A DNA stretch of 64,000 nt from Candidatus Frackibacter sp. WG13 (GTDB lineage Bacteria; Bacillota; Halanaerobiia; Halobacteroidales; Acetohalobiaceae). The notes beneath the pieces are model-generated. The model did not search any database, was not told the origin of the DNA, and saw nothing but the letters and a program-made list of their open reading frames with translations. The stretch covers positions 1-64,000 of the forward strand of contig NZ_FOTT01000016.1 of assembly GCF_900114655.1 (NCBI RefSeq), given 5' to 3'. Below are positions 33,782 through 43,262 of this stretch, piece by piece. The translations under genes were made by a program, and so were the position numbers. The stretch's first letter is position 1. Each line of letters opens with the position of its first letter.

Positions 33782-35692
33782 TTAAAGTTTTGCAAAATAT
33801 TCTTCTATATCTTTCTCATTCATAGTAGCTATTGTATCGATCATCTGCGGAAAGATAGGTGGATAAAGGTCATAAAGATAGTGATACATCTTAGCTACTA
33901 TAAATTCTGGGTCTGAGCTTTCACCCCATATCTTTTGAATAAAATCGGTAGCAAGATATACTGCTTGTGAATAATCTTGTAAAAGTTTTAAGATTTCTTT
34001 TAAATTTTTAGGTGTCATCTTACTTTGATTAATAGTATATAATTTTTTTGTTTGTTTTAAAGCTTCCTGTTTCCAGTCTTCAACATCTTTAAATAGAGCG
34101 TATGCAGGTGATAAGTCTTTATCTTCTTTTTCACTCAACTCATCTAAACCATAGCGCAGATAATTTAACCGTCCATTAATGAAGACTTCGAGGGTTTCGC
34201 TTAGCCCGACTAAGTTATGGTTATCTATCCTCTGTAATTCCCTATTTAGAGTTAAAGCGTCTGGGGTTTCTTCAAGTCGTTTTAAGAGAGTAGAAGCGAG
34301 TAAATAACCTAATAAACATGGTCTTTTCTGTCTTCCTTCGGTTGGACGCCAGCCCCAGTTACAAGCTCGCTTCATGATTCTTGAATATAGAATGACTTGT
34401 GATTCTAAACTTTCTTTTGCTAGATCATAATCTTTTTGTCCAAGCTTTTCTATATTAAGCGGGATAGTATCAGTTATACTAAACAGGTTGATTAGCTGAT
34501 CAAAGATACCACAGTAGTACTTGCCATTCTCCCAAAAGATGTGGGGATGGTCATAGATTCCAGTCTTTTCTCTAGTATACTTTCCGGTTCCGCTTACTCC
34601 TATTGGTGGATAATGACCATCAGTTCTAAGAATAAGTCTGATTTCTGGTGCCCAGCAGACCTTATCAAACTTAACTTTAGCTAGTTTATCTATTGCTTCT
34701 TTATCTAAGACTTTATCTATATATTGATCTGGAGTAACAAATTGTATCTTATATTTTTCTTTGTCTTCAGATAAGATCTCCTTCCAGGCTTTTTCCATTA
34801 TTTCTAGGGCTATATCTCCAAAGTCCATTAATTCTAAGTCTTGAATATAGGTTAATACTCCATTATTAGGGGCATTTTCGAGTTCTTGGCGTAGAACCTT
34901 CTTATACATTGCAACTCCTTGCTCCATGCTAATCGGAAACTCTTCTTTGTCACCATCGATATATTCATTATCGAAGACAGGAAAGTCTCCTAACATATAG
35001 CCCTGTGACTTAACTTCATCCCGCTTCATCTTTGTAATTGGACGCCATATTTCTTGTGATACAGGGAAATTTCGTGGAAAAGCAAGAATATTCTGATTTG
35101 GTGCTGCAATGAAGAAAGGCTTATAAGTGTAATCACCTTCCTTCTCTATTTCATAAGGTACTTTCCCTTCTTCCAAATGAGGGAAGATTAGATAATCAAT
35201 ATTGGCTTTTTCAATTGCTCCTAATTTATCATGGTCTAGGGAATCTTCCGGCGGAAATAATCCATTATACTTAGGATAAGGAACTTTCATCGAGTTATGA
35301 AGATACTGTCTATTCCAGGCTATCTCTTGTTTAATTTCATCTTGATTTAATAAAGAAACATGTGCATGATGAGCATGACCATATAAGGGATAGATTCTTC
35401 CCCGTTTATAGTCTTGCTTTAGTTGTTCAAAAGTTTCAGGCATAACTTTTTTTATTTGGATTAAAAGTTCATTAGTATATTCTACACATAAAGGAGCATC
35501 TAGATTATCACCAAATTTACTACATAAGGTATAGATATCTCTACCTTCTTCTTGTCTTTCCTTTAAATAATTTTCTGTCGTTAAGGAGTCTTTCATAGAG
35601 TTTTCTTCATCTAAATACGATAATAAAGTATTAGGAAGTTCCCATAGAAGTTCGTGGGCATGGAAAGCTAAGATTACATATATATCCTTCAT
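33782..35692 (-). CDS. Glycoside hydrolase family 57 protein
   Basis: 636 residues on the minus strand, ATG at 35692 after AGAAAGGAG. The N-terminal GH57 barrel begins VILAFHAHELLWELPNTLL and includes YGHAHHAHVSLL, then FPPEDSLDHDKLGAIEKANIDYLIFPHL, in which the FPPE glutamate is the likely nucleophile. GH57 members act on alpha-glucans (amylase, 4-alpha-glucanotransferase, branching enzyme); subtype is not resolved here. The C-terminal 250 residues are helical. It is the second gene of a minus-strand pair, 25 bases after the GH13 gene, so glycogen or maltodextrin metabolism is the likely setting. Confidence 0.85.
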   Translation of the reverse strand: MKDIYVILAFHAHELLWELPNTLLSYLDEENSMKDSLTTENYLKERQEEGRDIYTLCSKFGDNLDAPLCVEYTNELLIQIKKVMPETFEQLKQDYKRGRIYPLYGHAHHAHVSLLNQDEIKQEIAWNRQYLHNSMKVPYPKYNGLFPPEDSLDHDKLGAIEKANIDYLIFPHLEEGKVPYEIEKEGDYTYKPFFIAAPNQNILAFPRNFPVSQEIWRPITKMKRDEVKSQGYMLGDFPVFDNEYIDGDKEEFPISMEQGVAMYKKVLRQELENAPNNGVLTYIQDLELMDFGDIALEIMEKAWKEILSEDKEKYKIQFVTPDQYIDKVLDKEAIDKLAKVKFDKVCWAPEIRLILRTDGHYPPIGVSGTGKYTREKTGIYDHPHIFWENGKYYCGIFDQLINLFSITDTIPLNIEKLGQKDYDLAKESLESQVILYSRIMKRACNWGWRPTEGRQKRPCLLGYLLASTLLKRLEETPDALTLNRELQRIDNHNLVGLSETLEVFINGRLNYLRYGLDELSEKEDKDLSPAYALFKDVEDWKQEALKQTKKLYTINQSKMTPKNLKEILKLLQDYSQAVYLATDFIQKIWGESSDPEFIVAKMYHYLYDLYPPIFPQMIDTIATMNEKDIEEYFAKL

Positions 35693-35717
35693 TTATTTAC
35701 TCCTTTCTGATACCAAT

Positions 35718-37961
35718 TTAATGAACTTGTTCTGTATGATGTTTGTAAATAAACCCACTATAAGGAGGTAAGGCAAAGTTAGAGAACTTTTCACTATCTA
35801 AATTGATATTAACTGGGTCATTGAGGTCTCGGTCTCCGATAGGAGGTAGGTCATTAACTTCATCAATATCAGCTAATTTAATCCATCTTCCTGGGGTATT
35901 GAATTCTACATCTATTCTTACTTCTTGCGGCTCAAAATTTAACATAATTAATATGCTTCCTTCATTATCTCCTTTGGCATTAGCTCGCCAACCAATAACT
36001 TTTTTATTGCCGCCATGTCTTTTATCTAACCAAGGAGCAAGAATCCAAGTAAATTTGCTTTCTTCAATCGGATTATAACCGTCTATTCTTAAACTTTCGT
36101 ATCGTTTTCTTAAGTTAATTAATCCTTTTGTCCATTGATAGAAATGGTTAGTTTCTTCAGAGTAACTATGCCATGGAACTTTAATTCGATTTCTTTCTCG
36201 TTCAACCCCAAATTCTTGGCCCATATAGATCATTGGTTGGCCAAGAGCGACCATTGTTGACATAAGACCTAATTTTGCTTTTCTATTTTTAATTTCTGGA
36301 TCTTTTAGGTGCTCACCACCAGTCCCTACTTCGTATTGAACGCTATTTTCGTCATGGCTTTCAGCAAAGTTAACGACATTGTTAGTATGGGCTGCATACT
36401 TATCTTTACTAAAATAGAACATGGTACCTAAATTATCAGTGCTACTTTCAGCACCTTCAAAGGTCCCTTCTCTTAAGAGAGCTTTTATCTTGTCATGGAA
36501 GATATTACTCCATTGTGCATAACCATTATAACCTTCTAAGTTAAGGTCTTTTTGGTTAGGTAGATTTTCGGCAATTAAGATAGCATCAGACTTAAAGTCA
36601 GAATCCTTAATTTCGTGGGCTAAACGATGTAAAAGTTTGTGATTTAAGAATTGGCTATTAGTAGCGTCAAAGCGGAAACCATCAATATGATATTCTTTAA
36701 TTAACATCTTACAACAATCGATAAGCATATTATCTACTTCTTCTCTTCCTGTTGCTACTTTATTACCCCATTGGGTTTCGCCAGAGAAGTAAAAGCCTCC
36801 TGGTTTAGAGCCATCATCGATTAAGTTCCAGAGAGGGTTAAAGTCATTAGAAGTATGGTTAAATACTTGATCAGTAAAGACTGCTAATCCATGGTGGTGG
36901 GCTTCATTAACCATTTCACGGAAATCATCAGGAGTTCCAAAGTTTTTCTCTATAGCCATGAAAGTAGCTGGCTCATAGCCTAAACCACGTTGCATGGGTA
37001 CTTCGGCAGTAGGCATAAGCTCAATGGCAGTTACTCCTAATTCATTAAAGTAACCTTCCTTAATCCGTCTAGTAACTCCTTTAAAAGTTCCTTGTATTTC
37101 ATCAGGGATATCAGGGTCATTATCAGTAAATCCATAAATATTTAGTTCATAGATGATTAGATCTTTCATATTAGGAGTTTCCCAGTCTTGGTCAGTCCAT
37201 TTAAATTCTGTAGGATTGACTATTACTGAATTACGATTCTTATAATCATCACTATATAGTCTAGTATAAGGGTCTGGTACGTAGCGTGCTTCGTCAGTAG
37301 CTCCGCCTTGAATATAGAATTTATATTCAATAGGTTGAGAAGGGAGGTCTTCAGGTTGAATATGAGCTAACCAAATGTTGGGTTGATAGTAGAAACCACG
37401 ATAGAGGTCCATCTTAATAAATTTATCCTGTTGTGGGTTAGGATGTCCAGGACATTGCCAGTCATTAAAATTACCGACTAAATAGACTTGGGCTGCTCGA
37501 GGATGAAAGAAGCCAAAGATAACTGAACCATCTTTTAATAGGTTTCCACCTAGCATAGATGGGGTGCCCATACCTGAGACATCGGTTGTTGGAAAATAGA
37601 AGTTATCTTCATAAATAAGACCTTTGATCTTTTGATAATAATCTTTAATATTTCCTTTAGGCTCAGCAGGACGAACTGGATAGATATTATGTCTATCAGC
37701 CATAGTCCAGACTTCATCACCTAGATGTAAGTGATAGTGTCGATTCTTATCTTCCCAAGAAGTACTTTCTCTTTTGCCATCTTTAAAGTTAAAATTAAAG
37801 TTGCTACGATTATGGTTCAAGTCATAATAGAGACCAAACTCATCTTCACCATCGGGAGTTATCTCTCTTTCTAAAGTAGCACCATCACTAACCCAGTTCC
37901 ACATAATTGGCTCTTCAAAACCGTTCTTATTGTCATAATGAATTCTTATCTTATGGGACAT
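35718..37961 (-). CDS. GH13 branching-enzyme/amylase-like protein with N-terminal binding domains
   Basis: 747 residues on the minus strand, ATG at 37961 after AAAGGAGGAATT. Residues 1-125 form an extra N-terminal domain beginning KIRIHYDNKNGFEEPIMWNW, reminiscent of starch-binding modules. Residues 145-250 are CBM48-like (VIFGFFHPRAAQVYLVGNFNDW). The barrel has VFTDQVFNHT, DGFRFDATNS (Asp432), AENLPN (Glu465) and ESHDENS (Asp537), so all three GH13 catalytic acids are present. The order resembles GlgB/GH13 branching enzymes, but an amylase is possible. First gene of the operon with the GH57 protein. Confidence 0.85.
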   Translation of the reverse strand: MSHKIRIHYDNKNGFEEPIMWNWVSDGATLEREITPDGEDEFGLYYDLNHNRSNFNFNFKDGKRESTSWEDKNRHYHLHLGDEVWTMADRHNIYPVRPAEPKGNIKDYYQKIKGLIYEDNFYFPTTDVSGMGTPSMLGGNLLKDGSVIFGFFHPRAAQVYLVGNFNDWQCPGHPNPQQDKFIKMDLYRGFYYQPNIWLAHIQPEDLPSQPIEYKFYIQGGATDEARYVPDPYTRLYSDDYKNRNSVIVNPTEFKWTDQDWETPNMKDLIIYELNIYGFTDNDPDIPDEIQGTFKGVTRRIKEGYFNELGVTAIELMPTAEVPMQRGLGYEPATFMAIEKNFGTPDDFREMVNEAHHHGLAVFTDQVFNHTSNDFNPLWNLIDDGSKPGGFYFSGETQWGNKVATGREEVDNMLIDCCKMLIKEYHIDGFRFDATNSQFLNHKLLHRLAHEIKDSDFKSDAILIAENLPNQKDLNLEGYNGYAQWSNIFHDKIKALLREGTFEGAESSTDNLGTMFYFSKDKYAAHTNNVVNFAESHDENSVQYEVGTGGEHLKDPEIKNRKAKLGLMSTMVALGQPMIYMGQEFGVERERNRIKVPWHSYSEETNHFYQWTKGLINLRKRYESLRIDGYNPIEESKFTWILAPWLDKRHGGNKKVIGWRANAKGDNEGSILIMLNFEPQEVRIDVEFNTPGRWIKLADIDEVNDLPPIGDRDLNDPVNINLDSEKFSNFALPPYSGFIYKHHTEQVH

Positions 37962-38134
37962 ATAATTCCTCCTTTATTAAATTTCTTTAAAATCTTTTTT
38001 TATATTTTTTTACATTATGTATGCTTTTATACATTTAATAGCAGGTAAAAATCGAAAAGAGGGATAGGGTTTGGAGTAAAAGTTAAAATTCCATAAATAG
38101 GAGAAATTATAATTAATTGTTTGCATAAAAGGTT

Positions 38135-38162
38135 TTGTTTTTAGAGTAACAGATGTTATAAT
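38135..38162 (+). promoter_or_regulatory. Promoter of the DUF4349 lipoprotein gene
   Basis: TTGTTT (38135-38140) and TATAAT (38157-38162) with a 16-base spacer. The -10 overlaps the ATG at 38161, which excludes that ATG as the start and supports TTG 38203. Confidence 0.65.
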
Positions 38163-38202
38163 GATTATAGAATATTTTAATTCAAAGAGGGAGTGGATTT
38201 AC

Positions 38203-39039
38203 TTGGTAAAAGCTACCATAAATAAAAAAGTGGTTTTAATTAGCCTATTAATAATGTCGATATTATTAATAACGGGTTGTCAATCAGAATCACAAAGGGT
38301 TAGTAGACCTGTACTTACAAAACAGGCTTCAGAAAAATTTATGTCACAAGAACAAGCAAAATTAGAAATGGATGATCAAGTTATAGAAAGAAAACTAATT
38401 AAAGAGGCTGATATAAGGATAGAGAGCTCTAATTTAGCTGAAGCTACTAAGGAGATTCGTAAGCTTCTAGATAAGTATAATGGCTATATTTCTAGTTCTA
38501 GAAAGTGGCAAAATGGAGGTCAACGTGAGTACCGACATTATAAGTTAAGGATTCCACAGAAGCATTTTCAGCAGATAATTGTGGCGATTGAAGAATTAGG
38601 AGAACTTAAGAGTGAACAGATTAGAGGTAGAGATGTAACTGCTGAATATATTGATTTACAAGCAAGATTAAAGAACTTTAAGGCTCAGGAAGAAAGATAT
38701 TTAAAGCTTTTAAATCAAGCTAAAGAAGTTGAAGATATATTAAAAGTTGAAAAAGAATTAAATCGAGTGAGGACTAATATTGAACAGATAGAAGGTAGAT
38801 TGAAGTATTATAATAATAAGATTAATTATTCAACTATTAATGTGAATATTTCTCAACCACAATCGGTTATTAATGATTTTGACTTAGGGATTGTAGAAAG
38901 TCTTAAACGTGCTATTAGAGGATTTATCGGTAGTATTAATGCTATAATTGTTTTAATAGGTGAACTATTACCATGGTTAATCTTTATATTTGTCTTTGTT
39001 TGGGTTATATATAAATTATTTAAACTTAGAAATAAGTAA
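38203..39039 (+). CDS. DUF4349 lipoprotein
   Basis: 278 residues from TTG 38203, preceded by AAAGAGGGAG. The N-terminus KATINKKVVLISLLIMSI with lipobox ITGC gives a lipoprotein signal. Then come ADIRIESSNLAEATKEIRKLLDKYNGYISSS and RDVTAEYIDLQARLKNFKAQE, the DUF4349 core, followed by a coiled coil (EVEDILKVEKELNRVRTNIEQIEGR) and a C-terminal membrane helix (IIVLIGELLPWLIFIFVFVW). Envelope protein of unknown role, found widely in bacteria. Confidence 0.9.
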   Translation: MVKATINKKVVLISLLIMSILLITGCQSESQRVSRPVLTKQASEKFMSQEQAKLEMDDQVIERKLIKEADIRIESSNLAEATKEIRKLLDKYNGYISSSRKWQNGGQREYRHYKLRIPQKHFQQIIVAIEELGELKSEQIRGRDVTAEYIDLQARLKNFKAQEERYLKLLNQAKEVEDILKVEKELNRVRTNIEQIEGRLKYYNNKINYSTINVNISQPQSVINDFDLGIVESLKRAIRGFIGSINAIIVLIGELLPWLIFIFVFVWVIYKLFKLRNK

Positions 39040-39069
39040 TATAGAATTTTATTCATAGGAGGCATAAGC

Positions 39070-39663
39070 TTGCGATTAGAGTTAGATTTTTATAATAAAT
39101 GGGGAGCAGTAAAATTAGCCCAAGGTCTATTAGGTAAACTATTAGTAAGAGAAATAGGTGGTAAGCAGATTATAGCAAGGATAGTAGAGACCGAAGCTTA
39201 TGTAGGTCCGGAAGATAAGGCCTGTCATGCTTATCAAAATAAACGTACTAAACGAACGGAAGTAATGTTTAAACGAGGCGGATTTTCTTATGTTTATTTA
39301 ATCTATGGTATGTATAACTGTTTTAATGTAGTAGCAGGAGATGAGGGCAAACCAGAGGCGGTTTTAGTAAGAGGAGTAGAACCGATTAATGGTTTAGATA
39401 TTATTAAGAAGAATCGTCAAATTAAGAGTAAAAAGAAAGAAGATCTAACTAATGGCCCTGGTAAACTATGTCAGGCTTTAGATATAGACCGTAGTTTAAA
39501 TGGTTGCGATTTAACGACTAATCAAGAGTTATATATTAAAGATAGTGACGAAGTTGTTGAAATAGTTGCTGATAAGCGGATAAATATCGATTATGCTGAA
39601 GAGTATCGAGATAAGTTATGGCGTTTTTATGTTAAGGAGAATCAATTTGTGTCTAAGGGTTAA
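39070..39663 (+). CDS. mpg: DNA-3-methyladenine glycosylase
   Basis: 197 residues from TTG 39070 after AGGAGGC. AAG/MPG family: LAQGLLGKLLVREI, IVETEAYVGPEDKACHAY with the catalytic Glu, RGGFSYVYLIYGMYNCFNVV, EAVLVRGVEP and NGPGKLCQALDID. It removes alkylated purines in base-excision repair. It is 30 bases after the DUF4349 gene and probably cotranscribed. Confidence 0.95.
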   Translation: MRLELDFYNKWGAVKLAQGLLGKLLVREIGGKQIIARIVETEAYVGPEDKACHAYQNKRTKRTEVMFKRGGFSYVYLIYGMYNCFNVVAGDEGKPEAVLVRGVEPINGLDIIKKNRQIKSKKKEDLTNGPGKLCQALDIDRSLNGCDLTTNQELYIKDSDEVVEIVADKRINIDYAEEYRDKLWRFYVKENQFVSKG

Positions 39664-39716
39664 GGTTAAGGATAAGGCTGAGGTTAAATTCTAACCTCAA
39701 CCTTGACCTTAACCCA
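39661..39716 (+). repeat. TTAAGG hexamer array forming a long hairpin, third locus
   Basis: Starting in the mpg stop codon, TTAAGGTTAAGGATAAGG and CTGAGGTTA are followed by TTCTAACCTCAACC and TTGACCTTAACCC, the near reverse complement. The two halves would pair over more than 20 bases. It may act as the mpg terminator, although it lacks a T run. Confidence 0.8.
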
Positions 39717-39742
39717 ATTACTATCAAACGGAGGTGTAGTCA

Positions 39743-40261
39743 ATGTCTGCTAAAGAAAGACGAAAAGAAATACAAAACTTATTAACAGCTGCTGAAAAAC
39801 CGATTACAGGTTCTCAGTTAGCTAAAAAATTAGGAGTAAGTAGACAGGTTATTGTTCAAGATGTAGCTTTATTAAGAGCACAAGGTTCGGAAATTTTAGC
39901 TACTTCTCAAGGATATACTCTACCGCAAAAAAGTACGAAGATGGTGACTAAAACTATTGCTTGTAAACATAGTGGGTCTGACATAAGAAATGAATTAGAA
40001 ACTATAATTAAGTACGGCGGTCGTGTGAAAGACGTTAGTATTGAACATCCTCTCTATGGAGAATTAAAAGGGATGCTAATGATTCAATCTAAAGATGATT
40101 TAAATGCTTTTATTAATAAATATCAAAACAATACCGTTAAACCTTTATTAACTTTAACTGAAGGAGTGCATTTACATACTATTGAAGCTTTAAATCAAGA
40201 GGTGATTAATTTAATCGAGACAAAGTTAGAGGAAGAGGGTTATTTATTAACTGATTATTAA
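39743..40261 (+). CDS. nadR: Nicotinate-responsive repressor of NAD synthesis (NiaR/NadR type)
   Basis: 172 residues, ATG 39743 after CGGAGGTG. The N-terminal HTH (ITGSQLAKKLGVSRQVIVQDVALLRAQG) is followed by a 3H domain with its His signature (ACKHSGSD, IEHPLYGEL, EGVHLHTIEAL), which binds nicotinic acid or a metal. The family represses NAD de novo and niacin uptake genes. The nadABC operon and an ECF transporter gene lie just downstream, with a candidate operator at 40594-40611. Commonly annotated nadR, niaR or yrxA. Confidence 0.93.
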   Translation: MSAKERRKEIQNLLTAAEKPITGSQLAKKLGVSRQVIVQDVALLRAQGSEILATSQGYTLPQKSTKMVTKTIACKHSGSDIRNELETIIKYGGRVKDVSIEHPLYGELKGMLMIQSKDDLNAFINKYQNNTVKPLLTLTEGVHLHTIEALNQEVINLIETKLEEEGYLLTDY

Positions 40262-40270
40262 GGTTAATAA

Positions 40271-40486
40271 TTAACTACTTTTTTTAGCTTTGCGGCTATG
40301 GTTTCTTAGACAGAATGGACAACCATCATATCCTTTTTCTAAGTATTCTTTTAATTCTTTATTTGATTGAAGAAAAATGAGATGTTCTTTATTAATTTTT
40401 TCTAATTTACAGTCCATTACTGGATTGCTTAAGTCATGAATTTCTTTAGTTTGATTATCTGCTAGATAGTGGCTATTTTTGGTCAT
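40271..40486 (-). CDS. Small unknown protein with CPFC motif
   Basis: 71 residues on the minus strand from ATG at 40486, after AAGGAGATGATAGA; an upstream ATG at 40537 precedes that site and is rejected. The sequence has HYLADNQTKEIHDLSNP in the N-terminal half and KGYDGCPFCLRNHSRKAKK at the end, so a CxxC or metal site is likely. Convergent with nadR. Function unknown. Confidence 0.65.
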   Translation of the reverse strand: MTKNSHYLADNQTKEIHDLSNPVMDCKLEKINKEHLIFLQSNKELKEYLEKGYDGCPFCLRNHSRKAKKSS

Positions 40487-40593
40487 TCTATCATCTCCTT
40501 GGAAAGATTGTATTTTGATATCTAGACATCTCCTCATAGTTAGTATGAGGTTAAGGACTCTAAGTTATGTATTGAGAATTATTTTTTTACTTA

Positions 40594-40637
40594 CAGGTGT
40601 AAAGACACTTGACATTACATAAGTTAGGATATACAAT
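40594..40637 (+). promoter_or_regulatory. nadA promoter with candidate NiaR operator
   Basis: TTGACA (40609-40614) and TACAAT (40632-40637) are 17 bases apart. The dyad CAGGTGT-AAAG-ACACTTG (40594-40611, one mismatch) overlaps the -35 element. ACAGGTGT-type half-sites are typical of NiaR operators in Firmicutes, so repression of nadABC by the adjacent regulator is likely. Confidence 0.7.
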
Positions 40638-40720
40638 TATGTTAGCAAGATTATACAATTATAGTAAAGCTTAAACTGGTTAAACTAAGATTAAGAAAGG
40701 GATTGTAGGGAGGAGAAGTT

Positions 40721-41629
40721 ATGACTTCTGATTTAGTAAAGAAGATAGAAAGATTAAAGAAAGAGAAGAATGCGATTATTTTAGCTCATAATTATCAAAT
40801 TGATGAGGTACAAGCTATTGCTGATTATACTGGAGATTCATTAGGTTTAAGTCAGCAAGCAGCTGAAGTAGAAGAGGATGTAATTGTATTTTGTGGAGTA
40901 GATTTTATGGCTGAAAGTGCAGCTATTTTATCACCAGATAAGACTGTTTTGCTTCCCGAAAGAAATGCCGGTTGTCCGATGGCAGAAATGGTTACTGTTG
41001 AAGGATTAAGAGCAAAGAAGAAGGAGTACCCAGATGCTGCTGTTGTCTGTTATGTTAATTCTTCAGCAGCAGTTAAGGCTGAGAGTGATATCTGTTGTAC
41101 TTCTTCTAATGCTTTAAATATTGTAGAGTCGATTGATAATGACCAAATTCTGTTTGTGCCTGATGATAATCTAGGTCATTACATATCACAACAGACTGAT
41201 AAAGAAGTAATTCTTTGGGCAGGGCGTTGTATTACTCATCACCGAGTGCAGGCTAATCACTTAGATGAAGTTAAGGAAGCACATCCAGAAGCGCCAATTA
41301 TTGTGCATCCAGAATGTAGACCGGAGGTAGTTGAAGCTGCAGATTATGTAGGTAGTACTTCTCAGATTCTTAAGTTTGCTAGTGAATCTGATGCAGAAAT
41401 AATCATTATTGGTACTGAAATGGGAATTCTTTATCGTCTAAATAACGAAAATCCGGACAAGACTTTTTACATTTTAAATCAAGGTTTAATCTGTAAGAAT
41501 ATGAAGTTAACATCATTAAAACATGTAGCTGATGCTTTAGAGAATGTGCAGTATCGAATAACAGTAGAAGAAGAGATTAGGGTTAGAGCAAAAGAAACAT
41601 TAGATAAAATGCTAGAGTTAAGTAGATAA
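40721..41629 (+). CDS. nadA: Quinolinate synthase
   Basis: 302 residues, ATG 40721 after GGGAGGAG. It condenses iminoaspartate with dihydroxyacetone phosphate to quinolinate using a 4Fe-4S cluster. Motifs: AIILAHNYQIDEVQAIADYTGDSLGLS, VFCGVDFMAESAAIL (first cluster Cys), CYVNSSAAVKAESDICCTSSN, GRCITHHRV, VHPECRPEV and LICKNMKLTSL. First gene of the nadABC operon. Confidence 0.97.
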   Translation: MTSDLVKKIERLKKEKNAIILAHNYQIDEVQAIADYTGDSLGLSQQAAEVEEDVIVFCGVDFMAESAAILSPDKTVLLPERNAGCPMAEMVTVEGLRAKKKEYPDAAVVCYVNSSAAVKAESDICCTSSNALNIVESIDNDQILFVPDDNLGHYISQQTDKEVILWAGRCITHHRVQANHLDEVKEAHPEAPIIVHPECRPEVVEAADYVGSTSQILKFASESDAEIIIIGTEMGILYRLNNENPDKTFYILNQGLICKNMKLTSLKHVADALENVQYRITVEEEIRVRAKETLDKMLELSR

Positions 41630-41642
41630 TGGAGGAAGAGGA

Positions 41643-43262
41643 ATGATTCCTAGATATTTAGTTAATTTTGATTTAGCAGAACTTAAGAGAATTAAGACTG
41701 ATTTTTTAGTGATTGGCAGTGGAATTGCAGGATTATTTAGTTCTTTGAATATGAGTGATGAGGGGAAAGTAATTTTATTGACAAAAGAAGAACCTCAAGA
41801 CTGTAATACGGAATATGCTCAAGGTGGAATTGCCGCCGCAATTTCTGAAGATGATACTCCTAAGTTTCACTATCAGGATACAATAGAGGCTGGTGCTGGT
41901 CTATGTAATCCTCAAGGTGTTAATATTTTAGTTAATGAGGGCAGTCAAAGGATTAAGGACTTATTAGATTTAAAGGTCAATTTTGATCGTCATGGCGAAG
42001 AGATTGCCTTAACTAAGGAAGGGGCTCATAGTTGTCGAAGAATTCTGCATGCCGGGGGTGACGCCACAGGAACTGAGATTAGAAGCACTTTAATGCGAAA
42101 GATCTTAGATGATTCACAAATCGAATTACAGACCGGAATATTTGTTATTGACCTACTTACTAAAGACGGTAGATGTTATGGTGTTCTAGTTTATGATAGA
42201 ATGCATGATGAATATTTAGCTTATTTAGCGAAGGTAGTTGTATTAGCTACTGGCGGTTTAGGGCAGCTTTATCAAAGAACTTCTAATCCTAAAGTAGCTA
42301 CTGGAGATGGAATTGCTATTGCCTATCGTGCTGGTGTGGAAATTATGGATTTGGAATTCATTCAATTTCATCCGACAACTTTACAGTTAGACGGAGTAGA
42401 AAACTTTTTAATTTCAGAGGCGGTTCGTGGTGAAGGGGCTATTTTAAGGAATAAATCTGGTGAACGCTTTATGCCTAAATATCATAATTTAGCTGAATTA
42501 GCACCTAGAGATATAGTCGCTCGGGCTATCTATCGTGAGATGCAAAGTGATAATCAAGCATACGTATATCTTGATGTAACAAAGTTAGATGCTGAATTTA
42601 TTAAAGAACGTTTTCCAACTATTTATAATACCTGTCTTGAAAACGGTATTGATATAACTAAAGAGTATATTCCAGTAGTACCGGCTGCTCATTACAGTAT
42701 GGGAGGAGTTAAGACTAATACCCATGGTGAGACTAATTTAAAGGGGTTATATGCTTGTGGAGAAACTGCTTCATTAGGTCTACATGGAGCTAATAGGTTA
42801 GCTAGTAATTCATTATTAGATGGAATTGTTTATGGAAAAAGGGTAGCTAAAAGAGCAAAAGAGTATATTGAAGATCTAGATATAAATTTTGATAATTTAA
42901 AGCTTAGTAATGATAGTCAAGAGTTATCATCAAAATCATTAACGGTGATTAAAGATGAGATACAAAAATTAATGACTGAAAATGTAGGGATAGTGCGAGA
43001 TAATAATGGGCTTCAGCAGGGAATGGATAGATTAAATGGTTTATTTAAATACTTAAATATAAATTGTAAAGAGACGATAAATTTTGAGGTACAGAATCTA
43101 ATTATTTTAGCTTATTTAGTAGTTAAATCCGCTTTAATTCGGAAAGAGAGCAGAGGGGCACATTATCGTAAAGACTTTCCTGAGAGTAAAGTTAAGTGGC
43201 AGAAACATATTGTCTTACAAAGAGAGCAAGACTGGGAGGCGTTAGAGATTGAATTTAAATAA
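41643..43262 (+). CDS. nadB: L-aspartate oxidase
   Basis: 539 residues, ATG 41643 after GGAGGAAGAGG. FAD flavoprotein that oxidises aspartate to iminoaspartate for NadA. Motifs: FLVIGSGIAGLFSSLNM (FAD loop), NTEYAQGGIAAAISEDD, EFIQFHPTTL, EAVRGEGAILRN, HYSMGGVKTNTHGETNLKGL and ANRLASNSLLDGIVYG, then the C-terminal helical bundle. Anaerobes use fumarate or another acceptor in place of oxygen. It overlaps nadC by 14 bases. Confidence 0.97.
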   Translation: MIPRYLVNFDLAELKRIKTDFLVIGSGIAGLFSSLNMSDEGKVILLTKEEPQDCNTEYAQGGIAAAISEDDTPKFHYQDTIEAGAGLCNPQGVNILVNEGSQRIKDLLDLKVNFDRHGEEIALTKEGAHSCRRILHAGGDATGTEIRSTLMRKILDDSQIELQTGIFVIDLLTKDGRCYGVLVYDRMHDEYLAYLAKVVVLATGGLGQLYQRTSNPKVATGDGIAIAYRAGVEIMDLEFIQFHPTTLQLDGVENFLISEAVRGEGAILRNKSGERFMPKYHNLAELAPRDIVARAIYREMQSDNQAYVYLDVTKLDAEFIKERFPTIYNTCLENGIDITKEYIPVVPAAHYSMGGVKTNTHGETNLKGLYACGETASLGLHGANRLASNSLLDGIVYGKRVAKRAKEYIEDLDINFDNLKLSNDSQELSSKSLTVIKDEIQKLMTENVGIVRDNNGLQQGMDRLNGLFKYLNINCKETINFEVQNLIILAYLVVKSALIRKESRGAHYRKDFPESKVKWQKHIVLQREQDWEALEIEFK

